DNA of 64,000 bases from Pseudomonas sp. B21-015. GTDB lineage: Bacteria > Pseudomonadota > Gammaproteobacteria > Pseudomonadales > Pseudomonadaceae. Under the pieces are notes generated by a model, which did not search any database, was not told where the DNA came from, and worked only from the letters and a program-made list of their open reading frames with translations. This document shows, in pieces, positions 1 through 9,505 of this stretch. The stretch covers positions 5,580,001 to 5,644,000 of the forward strand of contig NZ_CP087196.1 in assembly GCF_024749285.1 (NCBI RefSeq), in the 5' to 3' direction. Position 1 is the first letter of the stretch; the number at the start of each line of letters is the position of its first letter. A program made the position numbers and the translations under genes.

Positions 1-953
1 ATGCGTACGCGAACTTCGCCTTCAAAACTTTTCGCCAGTTGCGCGAGGATCTTCGCCGGGCGCGCATGCAAGCCGTGGGCGTTGGCCAAGGCAATGCGTG
101 CGCTCGGCCAATCCGCCGGCACTTCACCACCCAACACTTCCAGCACCGCGCGGCTGCTGGTGGCGCGGCCCAATTCATGACCACGACCTTCGATCAACAA
201 CGCGCAAAGGCGTTCGAGCAGCGCCTGATGGGCTTCACCGAGGCTGGCCAGGCAGAACAGACCGCTCAGCGGCTGACCGAGGTAGCGAATGGGTTTGTCC
301 GGGGTAACGAAGGCCAGACCTGGACGCTTCACCGTTTGCTCGCTGTGCAGCCACCACAGGCCATCACCCAGGGGCAGCGCCTCGACCTGCTGCAGGACGC
401 CGGCAAAACCGTTGCTCACGCAATCGGCCTGACGCAGCAAACGGGCACCGCGCCAGACCAGCTCTTCGAAGTCATCGGCGGACACACTGAGGCCGATCAT
501 CTGTGCGTCCAGTGCCAGCTCTTGCGGCGCGCCTTGCAGCAGCTTCAGCAAGGCTTCGGCGGAACTGGCGCGGCGCAGGGCCTGGCCCAGGTCGGTTTCA
601 CCGAGGGCACGGGTCAGCAGTTGCAGCAAGCGCAGGTGTTCATCGGATTTGGCAGCAATACCGATGGCCAGATAAACGATCTGGCCATCGCCCCAGTCCA
701 CGCCATCAGGAAACTGCATCAGCCGCACGCCGGTGGCGAACACCTGATCGCGGGTTTGCGGGGTGCCGTGGGGGATGGCAATACCTTGACCAAGAAAGGT
801 CGAGCCCTGGGCTTCCCGGGCCTGCAAGCCGGCGAGGTAACCGTCGGCCACCAGGCCATCGGTCACGAGTCTGTCAGCGAGTAATTGCAAGGCGCTGGCT
901 TTATCCACAGCCGACTGGCCCATGGATATCTGCTCTATGGTGAGCTCGAGCAT
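1..953 (-). CDS. fruB: FruB-type fructose PTS protein (EIIA-HPr-EI fusion), 5' part only
   Basis: N-terminal 317 codons of a multidomain phosphotransferase; the remainder lies beyond the left edge. The ATG at 953 follows a good AAGGAG box. Residues 1 to about 145 are an EIIA-Fru domain with the phosphorylatable His62 in IAIPHGTP. A linker domain follows, then an HPr domain starts near residue 285 with His296 in GLHARPA. The EI domain expected for this family is outside the window. In pseudomonads the protein relays phosphate from PEP to the membrane permease FruA, yielding fructose-1-phosphate. It is divergent from cra, and its likely promoter overlaps a Cra operator, so repression relieved by fructose-1-phosphate is expected. 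Confidence 0.93.
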   Translation of the reverse strand, partial: MLELTIEQISMGQSAVDKASALQLLADRLVTDGLVADGYLAGLQAREAQGSTFLGQGIAIPHGTPQTRDQVFATGVRLMQFPDGVDWGDGQIVYLAIGIAAKSDEHLRLLQLLTRALGETDLGQALRRASSAEALLKLLQGAPQELALDAQMIGLSVSADDFEELVWRGARLLRQADCVSNGFAGVLQQVEALPLGDGLWWLHSEQTVKRPGLAFVTPDKPIRYLGQPLSGLFCLASLGEAHQALLERLCALLIEGRGHELGRATSSRAVLEVLGGEVPADWPSARIALANAHGLHARPAKILAQLAKSFEGEVRVR

Positions 954-1075
954 GCTTTCTCCTTTTTGGCGCCGTGTGACGCCAGGTATTGTTTTGATTG
1001 ATTCAGCTTAGGCGTTTGGAAACACCTTTTCAGGGGCAATTTTGGCGGTTTCGCGGCAGAACCGACCAAAGCGAC

Positions 1076-1104
1076 CTATAACGTAGAAAATACGCTTGCT
1101 GAAA
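1076..1104 (-). promoter_or_regulatory. Putative fruB promoter
   Basis: On the minus strand, TTTCAG (1104-1099) and TTATAG (1081-1076) are separated by 17 bp. The -35 box lies inside the Cra operator at 1100-1111, which would let bound Cra block RNA polymerase. The match to sigma-70 consensus is moderate; position and operator overlap are the main support. Confidence 0.45.
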
Positions 1105-1111
1105 CGTTTAA
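1100..1111. promoter_or_regulatory. Cra (FruR) operator
   Basis: The sequence TGAAACGTTTAA is the reverse complement of TTAAACGTTTCA, the Cra site I know from the P. putida fruB promoter. It lies near the middle of the fruB-cra divergent region, about 145 bp from each start codon. Control of fruB is the likely role. Confidence 0.85.
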
Positions 1112-1254
1112 TCTAGAATGTTAGGCACGTTACTCGATAATGTCTCATCCTTGAAGTCCAATTGTCGGATGTGCTGCGACAATGGTCGTCTGCCTGAATC
1201 AGGTAGGATCGGCGAAAATGTCGGGCAAACTCGAATAAAAAAGGAAAACCCGGG

Positions 1255-2250
1255 TTGAAACTCAGTGATATTGCACAGCTGGCCGGCGTCTCCGTGACCA
1301 CCGCCAGTTATGTCATCAACGGCAAGGCCGAACAGCAACGCATCAGCAGCGCCACCGTCGAGCGCGTGCGGGCGGTGGTCGAACTACATGGCTTCACACC
1401 CAATCCTCAGGCCGCCGGGCTGCGCAGTCGGCACACCCGCACCCTGGGGTTCATTCTGCCGGACCTGGAAAACCCCAGTTACGCACGAATCGCCAAACTG
1501 CTGGAGCAAGGCGCCCGGGCTCGCGGTTATCAGCTGCTGATCGCCAGTTCCGACGATGCGCCAGACAGTGAACGGCAACTGCTGCAACTGTTCCGTGCCC
1601 GCCGCTGCGATGCGTTGATCGTCGCCAGTTGCCTGCCGACCGGCGACGACAGCTATCGCCTGTTGCAGGCCAAAGGCATTCCGATCATCGCCATCGACCG
1701 GGTGATGGAACCCGAGCACTTCTGCTCGGTGATCAGCGATGATCGCGAAGCCAGTCTGCACCTGACCCGCAGCCTGCTGGACCCGCTGCCAAAACAGATC
1801 GCGCTGATCGGCGCACGCCCCGAATTGAGTATCAGCCAGGAGCGGGCGGCGGGTTTCAAGGAAGCGCTGAACGGCTTTAAAGGCGAAGCGATGATCGAAC
1901 ACGGTGAGTCGTTCAGCCGTGAGTGCGGCAAACAATTGATGGAAGAGTTGCTCCAGCGTCTGGGCCATTTGCCGGATGCGCTGGTGACCACCTCCTATGT
2001 GCTGCTTCAGGGCGTGTTCGATGCCTTGCACGACTTCCCGCTCAAATCCCGCCCGCTGCGCCTGGGCACCTTCGGTGATACGCAGTTGCTGGACTTCCTG
2101 CCGCTGCCGGTCAACGCCATGTCCCAGCAGCACCAGCTGATCGCCGACAAAGCCCTGGAGCTGGCATTGGCCGCCATCGAACAGGCCGATTACCAGCCCG
2201 GCGTGCAGGCCATCGCACGGACCTTCAAGCAGCGTATTCATCAGGATTGA
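1255..2250 (+). CDS. cra: Catabolite repressor/activator Cra (FruR), LacI family
   Basis: 331-aa LacI-family regulator. Residues 1 to about 50 hold the helix-turn-helix (KLSDIAQLAGVSVTTASYV) and hinge helix; the rest is a periplasmic-binding-protein-like effector domain of normal length. The start is TTG at 1255, preceded by AAGGAAAA; no in-frame ATG comes before the helix-turn-helix. Its position next to divergent fruB identifies it as the fructose-1-phosphate-responsive Cra. In Pseudomonas, Cra is a local regulator of the fru genes rather than the global regulator seen in E. coli. The stop codon is followed after 3 bp by the tatD-family gene, so the two are probably cotranscribed. Confidence 0.93.
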   Translation: MKLSDIAQLAGVSVTTASYVINGKAEQQRISSATVERVRAVVELHGFTPNPQAAGLRSRHTRTLGFILPDLENPSYARIAKLLEQGARARGYQLLIASSDDAPDSERQLLQLFRARRCDALIVASCLPTGDDSYRLLQAKGIPIIAIDRVMEPEHFCSVISDDREASLHLTRSLLDPLPKQIALIGARPELSISQERAAGFKEALNGFKGEAMIEHGESFSRECGKQLMEELLQRLGHLPDALVTTSYVLLQGVFDALHDFPLKSRPLRLGTFGDTQLLDFLPLPVNAMSQQHQLIADKALELALAAIEQADYQPGVQAIARTFKQRIHQD

Positions 2251-2253
2251 ACC

Positions 2254-3030
2254 GTGGAACTGATCGACACCCACACTCATCTGGATTTTCCGGATTTCGA
2301 CCCGGATCGTCGGGCGCTGCTGGCCGAAAGCCGCGCCCTCGGCGTGCGGCGGATGGTGGTGCTGGGGGTTTATCAGGCCAATTGGCAGCGGGTCTGGGAG
2401 CTGGTGCAAAGCGATCCCGATTTGCATGGGGCGTTCGGTTTGCATCCGGTGTATCTGGATGACCATCGCCCTGAGGATTTGACCGAACTCGGTGACTGGC
2501 TGACTCGATTGGCGGGCCATCGCCAGCTATGCGCGGTGGGCGAGATCGGTCTGGATTACTTCATCGAAACCCTGGATCGTGAACGTCAGCAAACACTGTT
2601 CGATGCCCAACTGCAACTGGCGGCGGACTTCAATCTGCCGGCGCTGATTCATGTGCGACGCAGCCACGCGGCGGTGATTGCCACGCTCAAACGTTTTCGC
2701 TTGAAACGGGCGGGCATCATTCATGCGTTCGCCGGCAGCCAGGAAGAGGCTCGCGAATACATCAAGCTCGGTTTCAAACTCGGCCTCGGCGGCGCCGCGA
2801 CCTGGCCGCAAGCCTTGCGCATGCACCGGGTGATCGCCGGCTTGCCCCTTGAAGCGGTGGTACTGGAAACCGACTCACCGGACATGGCCCCCGCCATGTT
2901 CCCCGGCCAACGCAACAGCCCGGCCCATTTGCCGGCGATCTGCGAGGCACTGGCCGCCATCATGGCAATCAGCCCCGAACAACTGGCTACCGTCAGCACC
3001 GCCAATGCGTGTGAGTTGTTCAACTGGTAG
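2254..3030 (+). CDS. TatD family metal-dependent hydrolase (YjjV-like)
   Basis: 258-aa protein of the TatD DNase family (TIM-barrel amidohydrolase fold). The metal site is visible: His7 and His9 in DTHTHLDF, Glu97 in GEIGLDYF, a His in the IHVRRSH strand, and the Asp in ETDSPDM near residue 207. Family members act as 3'-5' exonucleases or D-aminoacyl-tRNA deacylase-like hydrolases; the true substrate of this paralogue is not known. The GTG start at 2254 is 3 bp after the cra stop, implying an operon. Length is typical for the YjjV branch. Confidence 0.88.
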   Translation: MELIDTHTHLDFPDFDPDRRALLAESRALGVRRMVVLGVYQANWQRVWELVQSDPDLHGAFGLHPVYLDDHRPEDLTELGDWLTRLAGHRQLCAVGEIGLDYFIETLDRERQQTLFDAQLQLAADFNLPALIHVRRSHAAVIATLKRFRLKRAGIIHAFAGSQEEAREYIKLGFKLGLGGAATWPQALRMHRVIAGLPLEAVVLETDSPDMAPAMFPGQRNSPAHLPAICEALAAIMAISPEQLATVSTANACELFNW

Positions 3031-3049
3031 TCCGCTGATTCACGCAATA

Positions 3050-3140
3050 CCTGTGGGAGCGGGCTTGCCCGCGATGACGGACTGTCAGTCAACATTGATG
3101 TTGAATGGTAAGACGCTATCGCGGGCAAGCCCGCTTCACA
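3050..3140. repeat. Paired REP element
   Basis: Two inverted copies of a REP unit: GTGGGAGCGGGCTTGCCCGC at the left and GCGGGCAAGCCCGC at the right, about 50 bp apart. It lies between convergent genes (tatD family and the chemotaxis gene), where it may act as a bidirectional transcript end. Confidence 0.85.
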
Positions 3141-3159
3141 TTGGATCTGCTGCGTGGCA

Positions 3160-5190
3160 TCAAACCCGGAACGCGCTGATCAATTGCTTGAGCTCCACCA
3201 CCTGCGCCGACAATGCTCGGCTGGCATTTTCAGTCTGGTGCGCGCCGTCGGCGGTACGCTCGCCGGCGCGGTTGATCTCGACGATGTTCTGGTCGATGTC
3301 GTGAGCCACCGCGGTCTGCTGTTCTACCGCGGCGGCGATCTGCTGGTTCTGGTCGACGATCATGCCGACGGCGCCGAGGATGTTTTCCAGCGCCTGCTGG
3401 ACCTTTTCGGACTGCCCGACCGTGCCGTTGGCCATTTGATGGCTGGTGCCCATCGCCTTGACGGCTGCACCGACACCGCTATGTAGCTTGGCAATCATCT
3501 GCTCAATTTCTTCGGTCGATTGCTGGGTGCGCTTGGCCAGGGTCCGAACCTCGTCCGCCACCACCGCAAAACCACGGCCCTGCTCGCCCGCGCGCGCGGC
3601 TTCGATAGCGGCATTAAGAGCCAGCAGGTTGGTCTGTTCGGCAATACTTTTGATCACTTCCAGCACACGGCTGATGGATTGGCTGTCGCTGGCCAGTTGG
3701 TTGATCACCCGTACAGATTGATCGATTTCACTGGCCAGTGCAGCGATGCTGCCCTGCTGGGACTCCACCAGCCCACGACCGCTGATGGTCTCGTCATTGA
3801 CACTGTGGGCACTGCTGACGGCCGCAGAGGCACTGCGCGCCACCTCCAGGGAAGTGGCCGACATCTGGTTCATCGCCGTGGCGACCTGTTCGATCTGTGT
3901 GCGCTGCCCCGCCACCGCCTGGTTGCTCTGGGCGGACACGCTTTCGACCTGCCCAGCCTGACGCTCGACCTCGCTGACGGTCTGGCCCACTCGCTCGATC
4001 AGGTCATGGATTTTCTTCACGGTGCCGGTAAACACCTCACCCAACTCGCCCAGTTCATCGCGGCTGTTGGCGCTGAAAGTCACGGTCATGTCACCGGCCG
4101 CCACCTTGTCCATCACCGCGCCAAGACGCTTGAGGGTGGTGCGGGTCGAGGCGTAGAAACCGCCATAGAGGTAAAAAATCAACACAAACACCAGCGCCAG
4201 CGCCACTGCCTGCAAAACCATGTGGGTGCGGTGCTGCTCCAGCCGCTGCTGCAACTGAATATCGAGAAACTTCAGGGTGGCTTCATTGAGGTGGTAGGTC
4301 TGGTCCATCAGGCCCGTGACCTGATCGTAAAAAGCCAGCCACGGCGCATCGAGGGTATCGGCCATCACCACCTGTTCTTCGAACAATTCACTGGCCTTTT
4401 TCAGGGAGGCCTTGCTGCTGTCGGCCTGGGCAGCCAGGGTTTCACGCGCGGCTTTACTGGAGCCCAGTGCGTCCTGCAATTTCAGACCGTATTCGGCCTG
4501 AAGTTTTTCGATCTGCGCCAGCAACTCTTCGAAACGGGTGCTCGACGCCGAATTGAGAAAGCCCTGCCCCAGCGAGTAAGCGCCCATCGCCCGGCCTTCG
4601 CCGAGCGTCTGGGTGACGGCCGGCGTGACGTTGGTAATGAGTTCGCTCAGCTGCCGCATGTCGCTCTGGCTGTCACGGCTCAGGCCTGCCTGACTGGCGA
4701 TGATCTGGCTGAAAATCTGCGCGTTGCCGAGCAACTTGCCGATCAGCGCACTTTTGCTTTGCAGGGAGTTTTCCGCTTGCTGGGCCTTGAACGCGACGAT
4801 CATTTCATCGCGCTTGCCATCGAAAAACGTGATTTGTTCCGGGTCAGTGGTCATCGCCGCCAGCCCTTGCAAACGGGTCAGAACGCTTTGCTCCAGGGCA
4901 CTGATCGTCGATTCGACATGACCGGCCTTGCCGGACTGGCCGAGGGTGACGTTGATCTGCACCAGGTTATTCAGGGTTTCCAGATCCCGGCGCAGGCTCA
5001 GGCCGCTGCCCAGCAGGTCGAGGCTCTGCAACTCGACCTGGGTGCCCTGGAATTCGCGGTAGGAATCGCGTACCAGATAGAAATTGGTCACCAGCATTGG
5101 CACAAGGAACAGCACGCTGATCAGACTGAACTTCATGCCGAAGCTCAGGCGGTTCATCAGCGCGACGGCGGGATAGAGCAAGCTCTTCAC
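3160..5190 (-). CDS. Methyl-accepting chemotaxis protein
   Basis: 676-aa chemoreceptor. A first transmembrane helix lies near residues 17-40, followed by a periplasmic sensor of about 290 residues rich in helices. The second membrane helix is at [19 protein letters not shown], then comes a HAMP domain ([16 protein letters not shown]...DELGEL). The cytoplasmic hairpin tip is canonical ([20 protein letters not shown]...[10 protein letters not shown]). I place the start at the GTG at 5190, behind GGGAG, not at an upstream ATG that would add 21 polar residues with no ribosome site. No CheR/CheB-docking pentapeptide is seen; the C-terminus is ISAFRV. The ligand is unknown. It lies downstream of ampE, as in P. 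aeruginosa. Confidence 0.93.
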   Translation of the reverse strand: MKSLLYPAVALMNRLSFGMKFSLISVLFLVPMLVTNFYLVRDSYREFQGTQVELQSLDLLGSGLSLRRDLETLNNLVQINVTLGQSGKAGHVESTISALEQSVLTRLQGLAAMTTDPEQITFFDGKRDEMIVAFKAQQAENSLQSKSALIGKLLGNAQIFSQIIASQAGLSRDSQSDMRQLSELITNVTPAVTQTLGEGRAMGAYSLGQGFLNSASSTRFEELLAQIEKLQAEYGLKLQDALGSSKAARETLAAQADSSKASLKKASELFEEQVVMADTLDAPWLAFYDQVTGLMDQTYHLNEATLKFLDIQLQQRLEQHRTHMVLQAVALALVFVLIFYLYGGFYASTRTTLKRLGAVMDKVAAGDMTVTFSANSRDELGELGEVFTGTVKKIHDLIERVGQTVSEVERQAGQVESVSAQSNQAVAGQRTQIEQVATAMNQMSATSLEVARSASAAVSSAHSVNDETISGRGLVESQQGSIAALASEIDQSVRVINQLASDSQSISRVLEVIKSIAEQTNLLALNAAIEAARAGEQGRGFAVVADEVRTLAKRTQQSTEEIEQMIAKLHSGVGAAVKAMGTSHQMANGTVGQSEKVQQALENILGAVGMIVDQNQQIAAAVEQQTAVAHDIDQNIVEINRAGERTADGAHQTENASRALSAQVVELKQLISAFRV

Positions 5191-5342
5191 TGTGAAGTCT
5201 CCCTTTGATTTTTTATTTTTATTGGCAGGCGCGCAGAGACAGCAGATAGCCACTATTGGCGCTATCTCTGTATAGCTTAATTCGGAGGAAGGTTTTGTAA
5301 CTTAAGGTTAACGACAGGTCGCCGTTGTTGGAGCGGATGAGC

Positions 5343-5469
5343 CCCTGTGGCGAGGGAGCTTGCTCCCGCTCGGCTGCGAAGCAGTCGTAATTCCAGACAA
5401 CTTAGTCTGCCTGGATGGGCGCCGGGGGCCGCTTCGCGACCCAACGGGGGCAAGCCCCCTCACCACAGG
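5343..5469. repeat. Dispersed repeat, long REP pair type A
   Basis: Outer arms TGTGGCGAGGGAGCTTGCTC and CCCCCTCACCACAGG flank a core containing CGGCTGCGAAGCAGTCGTAA. A second copy with the same core occurs at 43956-44072. It lies in the spacer between the chemotaxis gene and ampE. Confidence 0.85.
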
Positions 5470-5478
5470 TGTTGTGGA

Positions 5479-6315
5479 TTACGACAACACCGTCCACAAC
5501 GCAAACCCGGCATACCAAAGCACCGCCGCGCGCAGCAGCAGTTCCCAGATCCGGTCCAGGCTGTTGATGCCGTCCGGGCCGACCACCGGCGCCGGAATTT
5601 CACCGGCCACCAACCCGACCTTCTCGATCAGTTGGGCGGCGCTGATGTTCCAGTTCAGCAGTTCATGCAGCATCACCCGGCTGACCGCGACAAAGTTGCC
5701 AACCAGCGCAAAACTCGCCGCCAGCAGTCGCACCGGCACCCAATCGAACGCATGACGCAGCTGCGCGGCACGCTCGACCACGGCCGGGTTCTGACCATGC
5801 TCTTCGGCTAGCGCCAGCAGTCGATAGCTCAGGGCCGCAACCGGGCCCAGCAGGAAGTACCAGAAGATCACCGCGAAAAAGCTCTGATAGGCCTCCCACA
5901 GCAGATACCCTTGCACCCGTTCCAGCAGCTGCTCGCCGTTGTCAGCGCAGATATCCAGGTCACGTTTGGCGACATGGGCGGCGGCCTGCAGGTCTTCCCG
6001 GCGCCAGGCATCGCGAAACGGCCCAAGCCCGGCCAGCAGATCACCACGGCCCAGGCTGTAAATCACCACCAGCAGATGCACCGGCAACGCCAGCAAACCG
6101 TAGGCCACCGGCTCCAGCACCACCAACAGCAACCCCAGCAGCGCCACCGGCAACAACACCAGCACCGCCAGTATCAGCCACGGACGGTTGCTCATGCGTG
6201 GGCTGGCTTCAAGCTTGTTCAGCTCGCGAACCCAACCGCCATCACGTTGAACCCGATGGCGCAGGGCCGAGAACTTCTCGATCCACACCGCCAGAAGCAG
6301 CACCAGAAAACTCAT
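5479..6315 (-). CDS. ampE: Regulatory signalling modulator protein AmpE
   Basis: 278-aa inner-membrane protein with about four hydrophobic helices: a long one around residues 45-90, one at FFAVIFWYFLLGPVAALSY, one at LLAASFALVGNFVAVSRV, and a last one at the C-terminus. AmpE has been proposed as a sensory membrane partner in beta-lactamase induction. Its ATG (6315) overlaps the ampD stop codon by 4 bp (ATGA), so translation is probably coupled. The order ampD-ampE is conserved in Enterobacteria and pseudomonads. Confidence 0.92.
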   Translation of the reverse strand: MSFLVLLLAVWIEKFSALRHRVQRDGGWVRELNKLEASPRMSNRPWLILAVLVLLPVALLGLLLVVLEPVAYGLLALPVHLLVVIYSLGRGDLLAGLGPFRDAWRREDLQAAAHVAKRDLDICADNGEQLLERVQGYLLWEAYQSFFAVIFWYFLLGPVAALSYRLLALAEEHGQNPAVVERAAQLRHAFDWVPVRLLAASFALVGNFVAVSRVMLHELLNWNISAAQLIEKVGLVAGEIPAPVVGPDGINSLDRIWELLLRAAVLWYAGFALWTVLS

Positions 6316-6872
6316 TGTGATCCCTCTTTTGCCAGAGCCGCGCGATAGCGTGCCCAGTCGAACGCCGGTCCCGGGTCTGTCTTGCGCCCGGGTGCAATGT
6401 CGCTATGCCCGCAGATGCGTTGCGCGGTGATGCCCGTGAAGGCGCCTTGCAGCTGTCGGGTCAGGGTCGTCAACGCCTGATATTGCGCATCGGTGAACGG
6501 TAGATCATCCGTGCCTTCAAGCTCGACGCCCACGGAAAAATCGTTACAGGTGTCCCGTCCTTCAAAACACGAGACGCCAGCGTGCCATGCGCGCTCAAGA
6601 CAAGAGACAAACTGAGTGACAGCACCGTCACGCTCAATCAGAAAGTGCGCAGACACCCGCAGGTCAGCGATCCCCGCAAAGTAGGGATGTTCCGTGACAT
6701 CCAGACGATTCTGGAAAAATTCCTGCACCTTGCCGGTCAGAAACTGCGCTGGCGGCAGACTGATGTTGTGGATCACCAACAGGGAAATTTCGCCCTCGGG
6801 GCGCGCATTGAAGTTGGGCGAGGGGCATATGCGCACACCCTGACACCAACCGCTCGCGGGGTCCAACTGCAT
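6312..6872 (-). CDS. ampD: 1,6-anhydro-N-acetylmuramyl-L-alanine amidase AmpD
   Basis: 186-aa cytoplasmic zinc amidase (Amidase_2). It removes the stem peptide from anhydro-muropeptides during peptidoglycan recycling, which keeps the AmpR inducer low. Zinc ligands are visible at His35 (VIHNISLPP), His156 (CGHSDIAPGR) and Asp166 (RKTDPGPAFDW), with the conserved Glu117 in VGVELEG. These match the Citrobacter AmpD positions within two residues. The start is the ATG at 6872 (MQLDPASGW); upstream in-frame codons belong to antisense sequence of the next gene and would add 53 atypical residues. Confidence 0.95.
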   Translation of the reverse strand: MQLDPASGWCQGVRICPSPNFNARPEGEISLLVIHNISLPPAQFLTGKVQEFFQNRLDVTEHPYFAGIADLRVSAHFLIERDGAVTQFVSCLERAWHAGVSCFEGRDTCNDFSVGVELEGTDDLPFTDAQYQALTTLTRQLQGAFTGITAQRICGHSDIAPGRKTDPGPAFDWARYRAALAKEGSQ

Positions 6873-6936
6873 ACAGGTTCCTTCAACGACGACTGTGTTG
6901 GCGCCCAGTATGCCGCGATAGACCCTCGGCGCGCGA

Positions 6937-9144
6937 TCACTTGCCGCGATTGAGACGCCGCAGGTTGCCCAGCACCGACTCCAGCGCCCGATCGAACAGT
7001 AAGGTGTCGTCCAGCGTTCGCACCGCGCCACGCCGGAACTCCAGGGCCAGACCGGTACGGCTGTGCTCCAGCACTTTCATCCCGGTACGGTTGACGAAGA
7101 TGTATTTGTCGGTGGCTTCAATGATCGCCGCCAGCTTGCAGCGCAGGGTGTTTTCCTCGTCTTCCTGAAACTCGACCCAGCAGCCCAGGTGCAGCTGATC
7201 GACCTGAAGCAGAGCAACATCGTCCTCCGGCAAACGCATCGATGCCGTTTCGACCGGGCCTTCGTCAGCGGTGCGAAGCACGATTTCCTGCTGCACTTCG
7301 ACCATCAGCGGTGCGTCAACAGCCGTGCTTTTCTGGCCCGGGCGTTCGAACAACTGAAGGTGCAAAACTTCCAGCTCGCTGAAAAACTCACCGGTGGCGA
7401 ACGGGTCGAATGCCGAGCTGTTCAAGCCATCGCGCAACGACTTGAGCAACCCCGGCACCAGTGCCAACAGGCGCAGGCTCGCATCGGGTTCGTCATGGCG
7501 TTGCACGCTCCAGATCAATTGCGCCATGGCCTGCACATCGGCATGCCATTCGGTGGACTGATCAGAGTGCTTGAGGCAGGTCAGCAACAGCACTTTGCTC
7601 CAGGCCTCCTGGACAAACGCCACCACGCTGTGCGGGAGCACCTTGCCCAGCAACGCCTGGTTCAGTGCCTGCTCGACGCGCTGACGCGCCAGTTCGGTCC
7701 TGGCGCGGCCTTCTTCGGCATCGCGGGTGCGCTGCTCCAGTAATTCGCTGCGACGGCGCTCGTCACTGGTGAAGGCGAGAAAATCCGCCAGCAATTCGGA
7801 AAAGATCGCCGGGTCATCGACAAAGTCGTTCAGCAAACGCTGCACCACTTGCTCGATGCGCAGATACAGGCTGTCGCGCTCATAGTCATCGCACTCGCCC
7901 CAGCCCATGGCCGCAGCGGCGATTTCGTTGAGTAAGCGCCGGGCCGGATGGCTGCTGCGGCTGAAGAAGCTCTTGTCGAGCACCGCGACTTTCAGCATCG
8001 GGATCTGCAAACGGCCGATCAGCGCCTTGAGGGAGTCCGGCAGGTTGCGGTCATCGAGGATGCATTCGAAGAGCATGGCGATCAGGTTGATCACGTCTTC
8101 GTCGGCCACCCCGACTACACGCGACCTGCCGCTCTTGACGCTGACCCGGGTCAGCAATAGTTCGAGCTGGTTACGCAGATCGAAGTCGTCCTGAGCCGCC
8201 AGCGCCGGCACGTATTGCTGCAAGTGCGAGAGCAGGCGCAACAGATCGCGGGTGGAAATGGGCTGGGTCTGGGCACTGACTTCCAGGGTCGGCGCAACGC
8301 TGCCGCGCACATGGAACAGCAACTCCTGCAGGGCGGCGAAAACTTCCTGCACCCCATCGTCAATCTGAGAATTACCGGAGCGCCCCCCAGCCTCAGCGGG
8401 GTCGGCGTGAACACTGGCCGCCGCCCGATCGGTGGCACGCCGCGCCGGGGCGGGCTTGAGGTCCGGCAGCACGCCGGTGGCGATCAGCAGTTGATTGGCT
8501 TCGGCGTAGAGCTGATCAGCATTGCTGAGCACATAGCGCTCGAACAGTTTGAGGATGATCAGCTTGACCTTGATCTCCATGCCCAGATTGCGTCCGGCCT
8601 GCAAGAAATACTCACAGAGCAGCGTCGGCCCCAAGGGGTTGTGCTGTTCGACCAGCGTCTTGCCCAGCAGCGTGCTGAGACGGGCCGTGAGTTGGTCGAG
8701 GGCGAAACCGTCGCGGTTCAGCACTTTGCCGACCATGACCTCCACCGCCACATTACGCTCCATGTCGTCACGGGATAGCGGCACCGAGGTATCGAAAGCC
8801 AAGGCCTGAGGCAAGGCAGCCTGAGCGATGTCGTGCTGCGTGAGGCTGACGAAAGCCTCGAAAAATTGCTCGAGAAAACCGCGTTCGATGCTTTTGCGTT
8901 TGAGGCGCAAATCGCGCATGGCTTCGAAGAAGATGTTTTGCTCGACGTCGTTTTGGGCGCGATCGGCCATTTCGAACAGGGTGTCGTCGGCGTTATCGAA
9001 CAGCTCCTGCAAGCCCTGCTTGAGCTGTTGGGCTGCCTTGTCGCGCACCTGAAGCAGAATCACGGGCAGGCGGGCGAGCGGCGAGTGAGTCGCCTGGTCG
9101 GTAGTCGCCTTGTGCAAAGGCACTACATTCCCGTCGTTGTGCAT
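6937..9144 (-). CDS. DUF1631 domain-containing protein
   Basis: 735-aa protein made almost entirely of DUF1631, a family found across beta- and gammaproteobacteria with no established function (older annotations as thymidine phosphorylase are not supported by any motif here). No signal peptide or membrane helix is visible. It is helix-rich and acidic with many Leu/Glu repeats. The ATG at 9144 follows AGGAGG at ideal spacing. It is upstream of ampD on the same strand and divergent from nadC, as in P. aeruginosa (PA4523 position). Confidence 0.85.
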   Translation of the reverse strand: MHNDGNVVPLHKATTDQATHSPLARLPVILLQVRDKAAQQLKQGLQELFDNADDTLFEMADRAQNDVEQNIFFEAMRDLRLKRKSIERGFLEQFFEAFVSLTQHDIAQAALPQALAFDTSVPLSRDDMERNVAVEVMVGKVLNRDGFALDQLTARLSTLLGKTLVEQHNPLGPTLLCEYFLQAGRNLGMEIKVKLIILKLFERYVLSNADQLYAEANQLLIATGVLPDLKPAPARRATDRAAASVHADPAEAGGRSGNSQIDDGVQEVFAALQELLFHVRGSVAPTLEVSAQTQPISTRDLLRLLSHLQQYVPALAAQDDFDLRNQLELLLTRVSVKSGRSRVVGVADEDVINLIAMLFECILDDRNLPDSLKALIGRLQIPMLKVAVLDKSFFSRSSHPARRLLNEIAAAAMGWGECDDYERDSLYLRIEQVVQRLLNDFVDDPAIFSELLADFLAFTSDERRRSELLEQRTRDAEEGRARTELARQRVEQALNQALLGKVLPHSVVAFVQEAWSKVLLLTCLKHSDQSTEWHADVQAMAQLIWSVQRHDEPDASLRLLALVPGLLKSLRDGLNSSAFDPFATGEFFSELEVLHLQLFERPGQKSTAVDAPLMVEVQQEIVLRTADEGPVETASMRLPEDDVALLQVDQLHLGCWVEFQEDEENTLRCKLAAIIEATDKYIFVNRTGMKVLEHSRTGLALEFRRGAVRTLDDTLLFDRALESVLGNLRRLNRGK

Positions 9145-9448
9145 CCAAGCCTCCTGAAACGGTGATTCTTCGGTTCGGTTCGGTAAGAAAGATCGAGTTC
9201 ACAGGCCACACAGCCGGCGCTAAGCGTGGAACAACACTCACCCGCTGCCATTCAATAATCGGGAACCCAAAGCCACGTCAAAGCTATGACGTCAAACGAA
9301 AGGCGGATTATCGACAAAAGACCTTCCTTGTGCCAGTAGACTCTGCGCCCCCAAAAAAATAGACACTTATGAAAGACCCCTTGCTCAGGATTGCTCGCGC
9401 GAATCGACCAAATACAGGTTTACGAACGACGGGATGGCCGCTGATGCC
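9145..9448. other. Divergent intergenic region, DUF1631 gene / nadC
   Basis: About 300 bp without a gene. It must hold the promoter of the DUF1631-ampD-ampE genes (minus strand), but no clear sigma-70 boxes could be assigned. I see no repeat or RNA structure. Confidence 0.5.
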
Positions 9449-9478
9449 TTGGGTTGCCTTGCGCCATGGCCCTATAAT
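9449..9478 (+). promoter_or_regulatory. Sigma-70 promoter of nadC
   Basis: TTGGGT (9449-9454), an 18-bp spacer and a perfect TATAAT (9473-9478). The expected transcript start is about 20 nt before the ATG at 9506. Confidence 0.7.
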
Positions 9479-9505
9479 CGGGCCACTTTGTTTGTGGAGC
9501 CCGTT

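Noticed and set aside
39..884. A 281-codon plus-strand frame at the left edge
   Set aside because: Antisense of fruB, whose EIIA and HPr active-site motifs are intact on the minus strand.
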